Both the position numbers and the translations under genes were made by a program. A stretch of 64,000 bases of DNA from Asparagopsis taxiformis (lineage: Eukaryota; Rhodophyta; Florideophyceae; Bonnemaisoniales; Bonnemaisoniaceae). The stretch is taken from NCBI GenBank assembly GCA_030407315.1, contig JALQPE010002520.1, forward strand, positions 1 through 64,000, in the 5' to 3' direction. Position 1 is the stretch's first letter. Each line of letters begins with the position of its first letter. Positions 22,301 through 31,792 of the stretch are shown piece after piece. Under the pieces are notes generated by a model. That model did not search any database. It was not told the DNA's origin and saw only the letters and a list, made by a program, of their open reading frames with translations.

Positions 22301-22440
22301 TCATGGGTGACGGCAGGGACACGAGCGTTGTTGAAATGTTGGGGAGAGGGGTTGAAACGGTAGCGACACGTTCGCTCATGCAGCGCGAGCGCATAAGCAT
22401 CTACGCAGTAGTAGAAGCACCCTTCATACTTGCATTCCAT
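19399..22440 (-). CDS. Plavaka-like CACTA transposase (TNP2 family)
   Basis: This is an uninterrupted 1013-residue protein from ATG 22440. It opens with a zinc-finger-like CKYEGCFYYCVDAYALALH. Family hallmarks follow in order: RDPVDMLRRQL, AYPIHVTLLNFSAPLRRH, FPILANYCCDFPEAKE with a later HPCHRCY cysteine pair, NIFSFEPLHNLHLGISKLIKQ, and KFHLLDHLPGDLQRYGALEH followed by PYEHSHLLFKQSYR. Acidic residues in the second, third and last of these blocks fit the RNase H-fold catalytic site. The frame is intact, so the gene may be functional or recently active. It belongs to a different lineage from the transposase at 26730-30538. It converges with the coiled-coil gene downstream; I could not find the termini of its own element. 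Confidence 0.8.
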   Translation of the reverse strand: MECKYEGCFYYCVDAYALALHERTCRYRFNPSPQHFNNARVPAVTHEAARNGDHDSPQPSSPDPESGRASSSDSPCDAPLPPTSTLSRADLLVQSLAASLTTLEYKAGAGRVSEVITILQDPAFSLEKFNSAVRTVEECRHVTVSMVETHFRTEGYKSHIIPDKTGKYSAQLYLRDPVDMLRRQLALANDQNTLFHPSPQTAPDGTAIFSHPLRTEFAKTLHQVTRQRVQLSEDPQVVWAEENDPTPSSFAGLLQVYSDKSSTSLKSSAIVAYPIHVTLLNFSAPLRRHCIRTGLTIVGYLTYIVNPSSNALFGDEMPTTSSSASRARKIDILHKALEKVFSSLSTAFSSGFPCTDSTATARQCFPILANYCCDFPEAKELSCTRNSTTTTHPCHRCYIPATQLESSAPHQPRSLDDTRSARQESAQEHTTAPLEALSLLEQHSVLESTALLPTNSPLDPYNIFSFEPLHNLHLGISKLIKQCIVHRLSSPDLTTTTASRSGTPRTFKKVKNSILAGSNSILSAIERDYYITGLHVDFSKGEKGTNLNGLFTEDGIRGMLAAKDYHHVDMVFPFIAAFIDTCCDEVETAPLTSICTQYSDLVAWVMKRGRIKHWTAAELESLQNSISYFKQSILSTLGPLHTTGLKTFKFHLLDHLPGDLQRYGALEHIDAGPYEHSHLLFKQSYRKTSRRRSTAMEETIRHMEFSLATPTGHTPSNTLGNPRMISPTDGAVLVRDGFTVALHDFASLLPDAILLVADIDGQPDPATLLPLHNSSFPSGTITLFQQLGDTAAQEFLTLARLRATAEGPPIHEMDISVTVVKSAYVMGGYVPDADDFDPHSGMLRPTNVSRHKQQRVFATSSFGPAKRSQYSFVVISGTADDYRTIWVGRVLALVRLQSPNLFQPVELAFVQYMTCFAPKTAVEKSLGCICLKWSTWDPDNGSVDSNDTASHSAGGLWFDLIPASTISGTVHIVRSNFPVKPFTKQMHWSDHRFYLNRFYTNTDYQFTDDNEEE

Positions 22441-22974
22441 GTCGAGTTTTGACGCAAAAGGGAGGATTGCGAGCTGAACAGGGGAGACTGTGCCGTCCAG
22501 ATGCGACCAATTTTATTTTTGTGGTGCTTTCGAGACTTGGAATGTAACGTGTTCGTTCGTAGTTTTGTGGGTAGTAGTTTTGTGCTCACTCCAGCTGACA
22601 TCCCAACGGTGGAATTTAACCGAGAGTTCAATCATTTCCAACTGTTACATCACATTGCGTGCTGGCAACGTGTGCATGGAAGGACGAACGACTGCCCTGG
22701 GACATGAATTTTCAATTAATTCATTTGTAATAATAAACTTTTTTATTTCCGAACTTCGTGGAATCTGAATGTGCTTTACAGCGGATATGCCACGGATCAT
22801 GTAAGGAAAGCAAATGGATTCTCATATATATGATTATATGTTTATATTCGTTGTTCTCGATCAGGATCTCATTGTTCGGGGATTCAGAGACCATGGCTTG
22901 GGCCATACTCAATCTCACTGCCGGCGATGATTTCGAGTATGCACAGCAAGACTTAAGCGGACGCTGAAAGCTGT
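22441..22974. other. Upstream region of the Plavaka-like transposase
   Basis: I see no gene. The tract is AT-rich, with stretches such as TAATAATAAACTTTTTTATT, and would hold the promoter of the minus-strand transposase. Confidence 0.4.
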
Positions 22975-24149
22975 CCGGTCGACGCCGCAGGCTCCACTCC
23001 GCCCTCATCACCGACTGAGATTCTTTGACCGCCTTTGCTTTGTTCAGTGTAGAGGATGGACGAAGGTACGTGCGCGAATCTTGAGGGTATGCATTGAGGG
23101 AAGCGTGGGTTTTGAGTTTGACTATTTCCATTGATGCGATATTTTTCATTAGAAGCCTGTTGACTCATGGTGTGTATTGAGCGGAGGATGGAAGAGAGGT
23201 ACGTGAAGTTTTGAAAGTATGCTGCGAGGGAAGGTTGGTTTTGAGTCTGACTGTTGTGGTTGATTCCGATGTTGTGTAGATGATGCAGGAATGTTGATGA
23301 CGGAAGGTAAGTTCCATTGAGCGCTAGGATGTGTTTTGCGAAGATATGGACTGCTGACTTTGATTATTCATTGCAAGGTTTTTGGATCATGGTTTGTATT
23401 GTGTGTAGGATGGATGAGAGGTACATTTGCGAGTTCTCAGGGTATGTAGCGAGGGAAACGTTGATTTTCAATCTGACTGTTGCGATTGATTCCGATGTTG
23501 CGTAGGTGATGGACGAATAGTGATGACGGAAGGTAAGTCACATTGGGCGCCCAGTCCGGTTGTGCGAAGATGCGGAATGCTGACTACTTTTCTTGGCTAC
23601 ACGATTACATGACTTATGGTTTTTATTGTGTGCAGGATGGAACGGGTAAGGTAAGTGTGCGAGTTCTGAAAGTATGGTGCGAGAGAAGTGTTTGTTTCGA
23701 ATCTGACTATTGCAGTTGATGCGATATTTATTCTTTGGAAGCTTATCCAGTCATGGTGTGTATTGTGTCGAGCGAAGGAAAGTGCGGAAGTTTTGAGAGT
23801 ATGCTGAGAGGGACATGTGGGTTTTGAGTCCGACTGTTGCTGTTGATCCAATATTCATTCATTAGAAGCCTATTGAGTCATGGTGTGTATTGTGTGGAGC
23901 GAAGGTAAGTGTGCGAGTTCTGAAAGTATGCTGCCAGGGAAGGTCGGTTTTGAGTCTGACTGTTGTGGTTGATTCCGATGTTGTGTAGGTGATGCAGGAA
24001 TGGTGATAACGGAAGGTAAGTTTCATTGAGCGCCAGGGTGTGTTTTGCGAAGATATGGAGTGCTGACTTTGATTATTCATTGCAAGGTTTTTGGATCATG
24101 GTTTGTATTGTGTGTAGGATGGATGAGAGGTAAGTAAGGGAGTTTCTAG
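22975..24149 (+). repeat. Degenerate tandem array of splice-site-bounded mini-units
   Basis: A period of about 225 bp alternates two short units, each preceded by a pyrimidine/TG-rich tract ending in AG and followed by GTAAGT, GTACGT or GTACAT. The 12-base GATGGATGAGAG-type units start at about 23187, 23409 and 24118. The 27-base GTGATGCAGGAATG-type units start at 23280, 23506 and 23989. Lengths are multiples of three, and one phase stays open across most units. One unit at 23636 is 15 bases with an in-frame stop, and two units are degenerate. The array is cut by the start of copy 3. It may be repeated micro-exons or simply subterminal repeats that resemble splice sites. Confidence 0.5.
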
Positions 24150-24162
24150 CACTACGGTGTTG
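24150..24162 (+). repeat. Left terminus of copy 3
   Basis: The terminus CACTACGGTGTTG is preceded by TAG, so the target duplication should be AG if it is 2 bp as in copies 1 and 2. A GACAGT-rich subterminal array follows to about 24480. Confidence 0.85.
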
Positions 24163-24515
24163 AAAAGGGGGCCTCAGACAGTACGGTGAGACAGTGATTT
24201 TTACTGTCTGAGACAGTAAAAATCACTATGCGGCAAATGAAAATTAATGCCACACTTGGAGACAGTGATTTGCAGTGTCTGGCAGACAGTACGGAACACT
24301 GTCTGCAGACAGTAAAAAACACTGTCTCACCGTACTGTCTGAGGCAGTGAATGGAGACAGTAAAAATTAATGATTTATTCAATAGTTGGATACGATGTAA
24401 TTTACTGTACTGGGCAGTGTTGGCGGATAGTGTTTTGTATTGGCCAAGGCAACATGGCCGGATAGTGAAATACGCTGCCTGGGACAACAGATGGAACCAA
24501 CACGGTGCACTGTCC

Positions 24516-24957
24516 TGGGCAGTACCTGGAGACAGTGATTTTCACTGTCCTGGGCAGCACCTGGAGACAGTGATTTTCACTGTCCTGGGCAGCACCTGGA
24601 GACAGTGATTTTCACTGTCCTGGGCAGCACCTGGAGACAGTGATTTTCACTGTCCTGGGCAGCACCTGGAGACAGTGATTTTCACTGTCCTGGGCAGCAC
24701 CTGTAGACAGTACTTTGTACTGCCCTGGGCAGCACCTGTAGACAGTATTTTGTGCTGCCCTGGGCAGCACCTGTAGACAGTATTTTGTGCTGCCCTGGGC
24801 AGCACCTGGATACAGTGATTTCCACTGTCCTGGGCAGCACCTGGAGACAGTGTTTCGTGCTGCCCGGGGCAGCACCTGGAGACAGTGTTTCGTGCTGCCC
24901 TGGGCAGCACCTGGAGACAGTATTTTGTGCTGCCCTGGGCAGCACCTGGAGACAGTA
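24516..24957. repeat. 35-bp minisatellite, copy 3
   Basis: Twelve full units and one partial unit of the repeat start TGGGCAGCACCTGGAGACAG. This is the longest of the three arrays, with more sequence variants than copy 2. Confidence 0.9.
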
Positions 24958-26729
24958 AAAGTAGTGTCCTGATATAGTAAAATTCGGTGTCTGGGAGTGG
25001 TGGATGAGATGGAGCGTCACGCTGTCGTGGGCATCTTTTTGGGGTAGAGGGAGGCAGTTCTAGCGCTATGAGGATGGGGTATGGACGGCATCTACGTGGA
25101 AATGGACAGAATAGTACGGCTAGGAATTTTTATTTCGTAGTGACTATGAGCTAGCGAGAGGTATACGCGGTAGGATAGGTAGCAGTCTAAGAGGGTGCGA
25201 TATGGGAAGCTTCACTCTGGTTTTGTTTATTTGCGCAGGCTACATTGAGGGTAAACTATCCCTATGGTAAAACTGCTTGTAATACAACTGAAACTATTCT
25301 GAAGATTAAAACTAAGACTACTAGAAAAGTCTACAAGTCTATCAACTGATTGAACTTCCTGAATGTGCTAGGAAAGAAAGAGAAGAAGAGAAAAATGATG
25401 CAGGGAAAGGAAACAAGTTAGTGACGTTGAATTGGAATGGGAAATTGATAGTGATTAGGAGACTAACGTACCTTAACAAATACCATTGCATCCCAAATTG
25501 AGATACGTACTCACAGGCAGAAAAGAAAAGTAGTGGAGAAGTGGTAAGAGAGAAAGATAAATGAAAGTAGAAGTGGAACACTCACCGACTGGAAACCTGA
25601 GAAAGAGAAAACAAATAGAACACTGGGTTAGTGGCGTGAGTTGTGGAAACGTACCATCATGGTTCATATCCGTCGGAGACAAAGCAACAACTTTGGCGGT
25701 GGAAGCAGTATAGATGATCTATACAGCTTCCACCGCCAAAGTTGTTGCTTTGTCTCCGACGGATATGAAGATGGAAACAGGGATTTCCAGAACCTGTCGT
25801 TTAAGTAGCACTCTGCGGGCGGAAATGACGTGTAGGAGAACAATAGAGGGATGAATTTGAAACGGAGCGGTGCGATGGGAGGCCCAGAAAAACGATACCT
25901 AGGGTGCGAATTACGCTTTGAAGCACATGACCTGGCAGAACAGGCGCACATTATTGTATCTTCTACCGCCTTCTCTAGTCTATAATGACGTCATCACTAC
26001 AGAAATATAGGAAAACCACTAGCATATGGGGCCTACAGAAAAGGGTGAGGCGAAGAGTAGGAAAAATGGCGCACTTTCCTGGACGAGGAGTCCGCGCTTC
26101 CAGTGATGATGTGGACGGTATATATCGATGACATCATTGCATGCTCTGAGCACACTTGGCAGGCAGTCAAAGCGGGCCACGTGGATGTGGGCGGCTAGGA
26201 AACAGCAGTGTGGGAGAAATTTTATAATTTTCATGTTGCAAGCGAGCAGTGAATCTGCATTGCAATATATAAATTTATGCTAATTTAAGATATCACACCG
26301 AGTACGATTCAACGAGAGATTGTGCTTTCAACTTGTAAATAGGGCCGAAAATGTGGTAGAGTATACGAGTAGGAAGTACGTGTATGAGAAAATCAGATTC
26401 AGTATTAGTGCCTAGAGCATCACTGCGAAATAAACGGCCGTTTTCCGGAAATGGATACATCTTGGTTGGGTTTGTGGTTAGGGAATGCGATACAAGATAG
26501 CAAAACGATGTTGGGTCCGGATGAAATAGCAATCAATGTGTATAAAGAAATGAGCATAGGACAAAGAATTGTGGTGAACCAGTTCATTGGATCGAATGAA
26601 ACCCTGGAAAGGTTTCGTAACGGTTAAAAGTAGTAGTACTGTATTGAGATAGTAGTCATGTCGTAGAAGTTTAGAGTTGTATTCTATGCAACAAAACTGA
26701 GCGAAGAAGAAAAGAACAAAAACATCAAG
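24958..26729. other. Leader region of the copy 3 transposase
   Basis: I see no protein gene. The tract is collinear with copies 1 and 2 up to about 26630 and ends just before the transposase ATG. It probably contains the promoter and 5' untranslated region. It also holds the palindrome at 25665-25767. Confidence 0.5.
25665..25767. repeat. Nearly perfect 103-bp palindrome
   Basis: Arms start CATATCCGTCGGAGACAAAG and meet at GATAGATGATCTATC-like sequence around 25716. By eye only about one position fails to pair. Copies 1 and 2 carry the same arms with an enlarged, rearranged centre. Confidence 0.85.
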
Positions 26730-27980
26730 ATGGCTCCGAGACGGACTCCTATTCGAAAGAAAACCACAAGTCGTAGGACAAAGGCGAGATTCGATTCACT
26801 CAATGTGGCCAGTCCCAGTGAACAGCTTCCTGGGAAACTGCAGGGAGAAATCCGCAGCAGTGATGCAGCCTGCATGAACAAAGAAATCCCGAGAGGTAAT
26901 GAGTTACGACGTGAGTGTACCACAGATGACCTATTGGAGTCCCCAATCCCTATGGGTGACACAATAGAAGGTTGTATTGATGTGTACAGCAACAACGATG
27001 AAGCTGGAAGTGACATCTACGTAGCATCGAGCACGCTAATGGAATCGGAAGAAGCAACCGGACGAGGTTCTGATTCTATTTCAACTGGAGGCCCGATAGA
27101 CCGAAATGCTGGGGATGAAGCATGTGGTGATTTCAAGGCACTACTACGATGGCCTGCAATGTATGGGGCTCTTCAGCTGAGTGGAACTCAAAGAATGACA
27201 AGAGCCCACTATGAAGTTACCCTGTTCGGAATGAATTTCCGCAGAGATCCAAGTGAGCACGTCCCGTCGGACTCTGTGATGCGACAGAAGATACTACCAT
27301 TCTTGAGGAAACACTGCTATGCAAAGAGCTGTGACATAGAGTTTCCGATAGACCTTCGAAAGAGCGGAGCAAGAGCTGCACAGCATCGAGGTGCAGTAGG
27401 AACCCGTGGAACAACAGATGACAGAGACAATTGTGGAGGAATGGCGAAAGTTCGTATTGTACTCCCAAGCACATGGGCTCTGAAAGATGTCCAGACTCGA
27501 CCAATCTTTAAAGCATTCCGCAGTGACGCGAACAATCGAAGCTCGGAAGGAGAAAAATCAACCGCAGAGTGCAGCATTGAAGATTCGTTCATCGCAAAGT
27601 GCAGGAGGGGTGTTTTGAGCGACCCATTCGTTCGCACAGCAGTTGTTCCCATTGACAGCGATGGGAAAAAGGGTTTGAAGCACATTTATGTACCTGATGG
27701 AACAGCAATTCGAATCCGATGTCATCCAGGAGCTCGTCAGGTTGCCGTCATCGAAAGAGCAAAAGGGTTTAGGAAGAATGACAGAGATGGTGGGAAACCG
27801 AAGAGGAGAAGAGTGGCGGTTACGTCGTTGTGGGAACTTCATGCTAGGACCATAGTTACCTATGAGGCTCGACACGACGGTGAGCATGATGTGCATGTCG
27901 AAAAATATCTGCAGCCGCGAATGTCACATCTATTGGAATGGGAGAGCAGCATGCTCTGCGAGCGATATCGCAATGTGTAA
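26730..27980 (+). CDS. N-terminal part of the copy 3 TNP2-type transposase
   Basis: The 416-residue frame starts with a very basic tail (APRRTPIRKKTTSRRTK), likely a nuclear localisation signal. An acidic low-complexity stretch follows, and then an ordered domain from about residue 130 (LLRWPAMYGALQLSGTQRM, ILPFLRKHCYAKSCDI). Regulatory N-termini of this kind precede the catalytic core in TNP2 transposases. It overlaps the next frame by 43 bp in a different register, so the two are probably one protein separated by an unrecognised intron or frameshift. Two separate proteins remain possible. Copies 1 and 2 lack this region. Confidence 0.6.
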   Translation: MAPRRTPIRKKTTSRRTKARFDSLNVASPSEQLPGKLQGEIRSSDAACMNKEIPRGNELRRECTTDDLLESPIPMGDTIEGCIDVYSNNDEAGSDIYVASSTLMESEEATGRGSDSISTGGPIDRNAGDEACGDFKALLRWPAMYGALQLSGTQRMTRAHYEVTLFGMNFRRDPSEHVPSDSVMRQKILPFLRKHCYAKSCDIEFPIDLRKSGARAAQHRGAVGTRGTTDDRDNCGGMAKVRIVLPSTWALKDVQTRPIFKAFRSDANNRSSEGEKSTAECSIEDSFIAKCRRGVLSDPFVRTAVVPIDSDGKKGLKHIYVPDGTAIRIRCHPGARQVAVIERAKGFRKNDRDGGKPKRRRVAVTSLWELHARTIVTYEARHDGEHDVHVEKYLQPRMSHLLEWESSMLCERYRNV

Positions 27981-30538
27981 TCGGAGCAGGAGCCAAGGGA
28001 AAAGGAACACGAGCTGGGGACGTGATAACCGTTCTATTACCAATTGGAATGGAAGAGGGTGATATTGTTCCACACGTCGTATTGGTGAACAGGTATTTGA
28101 AAGAGCAGGTCGGAGAAGCATCCACCATGTTACTTTGCTTTTCACCGGGCGCGAGCTTTGCTGAAGCCAGAAACCCGCCCGATAGACTAGGAAGCCCCAA
28201 CTATGAAGAAATTCGTGTTTCAGGGGTGTTCTCGGATGGTTTCGGAGACCACAGGTCGCAATGGCACCCAGCGTCTCCGCGAGAAGATGCACCATGTTGG
28301 GGAAAGCTGGAGGATGGTCGAAACTACTTTGTTTACCGATTTCTCCTTTACACGGATGACTTTGAACCATTCACAAGCAGGAAGGGAAGTTTTGGTGGAT
28401 GCTATATGTTACCTCTCAATCTACCGCCTCGGAAAAGGGGAAGCTACCAAGCGGTTCGAGTGATTGGTTTGCCACCTCCGGGAGTGTCCACAAATTGTGT
28501 ATTGCGATATATCGTTCAAGATATAGTGCGAGGAAGCACAGAGGGTTTCCCAACGAAAAATGCAGAGGGAGAAGATGTTGTGGTATTTCTAGACCCAGTG
28601 GGGAGCATTGGAGACTATCCTGCAGTTTCACATACCCTGGATGTTCTTGGACACACATCAAACTCTCCGTGCCACATCTGCAGTTTCCGCAAATATGACC
28701 TGAGTAGTACTGGTGGCACGAAGAATGCATACACTTCGGTAGTGAACGGGCAAACATCGACGCATGCCAGGAGCAAGTATCGGAATGCATCGACACGTAA
28801 GGATGCCACAGAAACCCAGCTTCGCACTCTCGGACTGGCTGCAGAAGAAGGGGAAGATTTACCATTTCATGTCCTGAGCACTTCCTTGGAAGCAGTGCAG
28901 GAAGAAGTACCAAAGACGGAAAACGGAGTTTCAGTTGTCCCAGCAATTTTTGACCCGTACCGTTCCGCAGTGATAGCACCTGACCATCTATTGTCTGGAC
29001 TGGCACAAGATGTACTGAACGCTTGTATTTCAGCTGCCAGCCCACGAATTAGAGAGGTAGCTGAATTGCAAATTCTGGGCGCTCTGAAGAAGTTCAGGAT
29101 GGGAAGGCAGAACCGTTTATTTGGAACCAACAATCTGCTTTCCATGAACATGAGTGACATATTCAGTGTGCTGCTGATAGCACCTATGGCATTCGAAAAC
29201 GCAGCTCGAATGATGGATGGGAAAGGGGAAGGTCATCGTGAAAAATTTGATGGGGCCGTCAAACTAGTAGTGATGTTTCAGAAGCTGGTTTCGTGTATTA
29301 GTTTCATGCCCGTATGGTGGAAAGACGGTCCACATGAAGTAGAGACGGCTGACGGAGAAGGTGGCAGGAATGAATACATTCTGGGAAGAACCGTAGACTA
29401 CGTGGAGACGTTGAATGAGTATTGTCGGAAAGTGAAGGGAGCAGGAGCACATTTGGACAAGCCTAATGTTCATCGTCTTGTCGAGTTTTGTGTTCATACG
29501 CTTCCTGCCTACGGCTCTGTGAAGCACGTGCAGGAGCTTATATTCGAACGGATGCATCAGCCGCTGAAGAAAGGTGTGAGAATGTCCAATCACCAAAGCG
29601 AACAGCTTTCAGCGCTGGAATTAGTTCTTGCGGATGACTGGCAGACGAGAGTGGCCATTGTTTTGCGCGAAATCGGCATGGAGCCACAACATTGGTCCTC
29701 GTCCGAATGCTCTCAAATGGTCAACGTTCTTTCACAGGAGCTAGGGAGAGAAATAGATGTGGAAGACGAGGTAGTGAAAAACTGCTTCCAGGAACCGGTT
29801 CTCCAGCTTCTCTCCCAGCGTCGAGGAAAGATATTGTCGGCGGATGGTGAAATTGTGACGTGGAGAGGGCATGGAGGTATATCTATTGACGAGGTCAAGG
29901 AGTACATGAATGGAAAATGTGATATGGCAGAGGGTGCTGTAGGTGTTTTCAAACGGTTCTTTACCGAAAGGTACGGAAGCGGAACAAGCGGGTGTGGAAA
30001 GTATGCCGAATGGGTGAGAAGAGTTTCTAGAAGCACTACGACAGAGTGGGGAAGGAAAACAGTGCAGAGGTCTGGCTCTCTAGAATCAGGAGCTATCATC
30101 CATGCTGTTTGCCCTGAACAGAGGACATGTGAGGATGGTGCAACTTCACAAGCGATTCTGTACCCGGCGTCTCGTCTCACATCAGAGATAATGCGGGGAA
30201 GAATTAATTATGAACCGCGGTTTTTTATTGTTCTAGCGTTCTTTATCCTGAGGAACGAGAGTGCGAGAGATGAGCAAGGTACAGCTTATGGAGTTTGCCT
30301 GGGTTTGCAAAAAACTGATGAAGGAGTGTTCAAGGTCGAAGAGAGGCGACGAACAGTAATTGTGGAGATGAGTGAGGGAGTCACTGAGGTGTTTGGTATG
30401 CACTATTGCAATGGGAGTGTATGCGAATATGATGAGAACATGAGGGAGGTAAGGCACGGACCCGGACTGCTGGAGGTGGAGAGATATATGCACTATGTAG
30501 GCGAGACGGATTTCCACCGAGGGCTGCATGATTTTTAG
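27938..30538 (+). CDS. Catalytic part of the copy 3 TNP2-type transposase
   Basis: The 866-residue frame holds the TNP2 core. YTDDFEPFTSRKGSFGG followed by LPLNLPPRKRG carries the first acidic residue. FLDPVGSIGDYPAVSHTLD with GHTSNSPCHIC carries the second and a cysteine pair. KPNVHRLVEFCVHTLPAYGS then IFERMHQPLKKG carries the last. All are intact. The protein would cut and join the CACTACGG termini and could mobilise copies 1 and 2 in trans. The frame is open upstream of its first ATG for several codons, supporting continuity with the preceding part. The C-terminal 200 residues resemble nothing I recognise. It lies upstream of the ParB-like gene in the same orientation. Confidence 0.75.
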   Translation: MGEQHALRAISQCVIGAGAKGKGTRAGDVITVLLPIGMEEGDIVPHVVLVNRYLKEQVGEASTMLLCFSPGASFAEARNPPDRLGSPNYEEIRVSGVFSDGFGDHRSQWHPASPREDAPCWGKLEDGRNYFVYRFLLYTDDFEPFTSRKGSFGGCYMLPLNLPPRKRGSYQAVRVIGLPPPGVSTNCVLRYIVQDIVRGSTEGFPTKNAEGEDVVVFLDPVGSIGDYPAVSHTLDVLGHTSNSPCHICSFRKYDLSSTGGTKNAYTSVVNGQTSTHARSKYRNASTRKDATETQLRTLGLAAEEGEDLPFHVLSTSLEAVQEEVPKTENGVSVVPAIFDPYRSAVIAPDHLLSGLAQDVLNACISAASPRIREVAELQILGALKKFRMGRQNRLFGTNNLLSMNMSDIFSVLLIAPMAFENAARMMDGKGEGHREKFDGAVKLVVMFQKLVSCISFMPVWWKDGPHEVETADGEGGRNEYILGRTVDYVETLNEYCRKVKGAGAHLDKPNVHRLVEFCVHTLPAYGSVKHVQELIFERMHQPLKKGVRMSNHQSEQLSALELVLADDWQTRVAIVLREIGMEPQHWSSSECSQMVNVLSQELGREIDVEDEVVKNCFQEPVLQLLSQRRGKILSADGEIVTWRGHGGISIDEVKEYMNGKCDMAEGAVGVFKRFFTERYGSGTSGCGKYAEWVRRVSRSTTTEWGRKTVQRSGSLESGAIIHAVCPEQRTCEDGATSQAILYPASRLTSEIMRGRINYEPRFFIVLAFFILRNESARDEQGTAYGVCLGLQKTDEGVFKVEERRRTVIVEMSEGVTEVFGMHYCNGSVCEYDENMREVRHGPGLLEVERYMHYVGETDFHRGLHDF

Positions 30539-30652
30539 GGAAGAATAAAATGAATAACCAGATGCATCACATATGAATAGTACACTCTAGGACGTTGGTG
30601 GATTGGTGCGAAGTAGTGGGGAGAGGATCTGAGAGGATGGAGGGAGGTATGC

Positions 30653-30985
30653 TTACAGCAAAGTCATCGTTACGATGACTTTGCTGTAAGAAAACGTTTC
30701 CATTACAGTGGCCAAGAATTTTTTACCGGGTAAAAAAATCGTGGCAGCTGTAATGATTTGCTATAAGGAACCGTTTCCTTGCAGTGGCCGAAGAATTTTT
30801 TACCGGGTAAAAATCAGCAAGAATTTTTACCGGGTAAATTGTGGCCGCTGTAATGTTTTCTTTTCTTACAGCAAAGTCATCGTAACGATGACTTTGCTGT
30901 AAGAAAACGTTTCATTACAGCGGCCACAATTTTTTACCCGGTAAAGAAATCGTGGCTGCTGTAAGAAAACGTTTCATTACAGCAA
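30653..30985. repeat. Palindrome cluster after the transposase, copy 3
   Basis: Two complete 37-bp palindromes (near 30654 and 30867) and degenerate halves alternate with TTTTACCCGGTAAAA-type palindromes. The cluster starts about 115 bp after the transposase stop. Confidence 0.85.
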
Positions 30986-31792
30986 ATTCATCGATAGTTA
31001 AGGTTAAGTAACCAACTTTAGGATGTCCAGAGGACCTGCTCGTTGTAAGGAATATTGATCAACTGACGAGGAGGAAGCATTTTGAATCGACTAGGGTAGG
31101 AAGGCAATGAGATTTGGTATGGAAGAAAACTGAATCGCAGTAGTGAATAGGTAGTTGAACAATTCATATTGATGTTCATTGGTGTATGGTCCATTGGAGC
31201 ACATTGAAAACCATTTATATGATCACCGTTTAAATAGTCTATGAATCCTTTGCAGCCGAGTACGCCAATAGGAAGAAATTCAAGCAGTGGCCTGCACGGG
31301 AACCGTTTATTTGTGAGTAGCAAAAGTTAGTGTAGAAATGAATTTTTCAGACTTGTAGGAGAGGTGGATCGTAGTAAATGTATAAACTCACGTAGAATCG
31401 ATTGATAGGAATCAATGGTATGGAAGAAGAAGCGAGGTGGAGAGTGTGGATGAAATAGGTTGTTGGAATATGAATGATAATTGACGTGGTGAGGTAAACG
31501 GGTTCGATTTCATTATATGCGCTAGAGGTACATACTATTAGGTGTAGATTGATGGAAAGGGCTAAACGCTTTGTGGAGGTATCAGGATCAGGTAGAGTCA
31601 GAGGTGCTGAGCGGGTGCAGCGTAAGGTTCATCAGGACTGAAGGTAGGTAGGGAATGTCTTGTCCGGACAGTATATGAGAGGAAGCTGAGAGACGGGAAG
31701 CGCACTCGGAGGTACCACAATTGTGGATTTCATCGTCTACACAACATTTGAACAGAGAACCGATTGAACGAACTGAGATTGCAGGGATTACA
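30986..31792. other. Intergenic region before the ParB-like gene
   Basis: I see no gene; frames are short. This AT-rich stretch has to contain the promoter of the ParB-like gene if that gene is transcribed separately. The frame stays open upstream of the chosen start back to an ATG at 31721. Confidence 0.4.
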
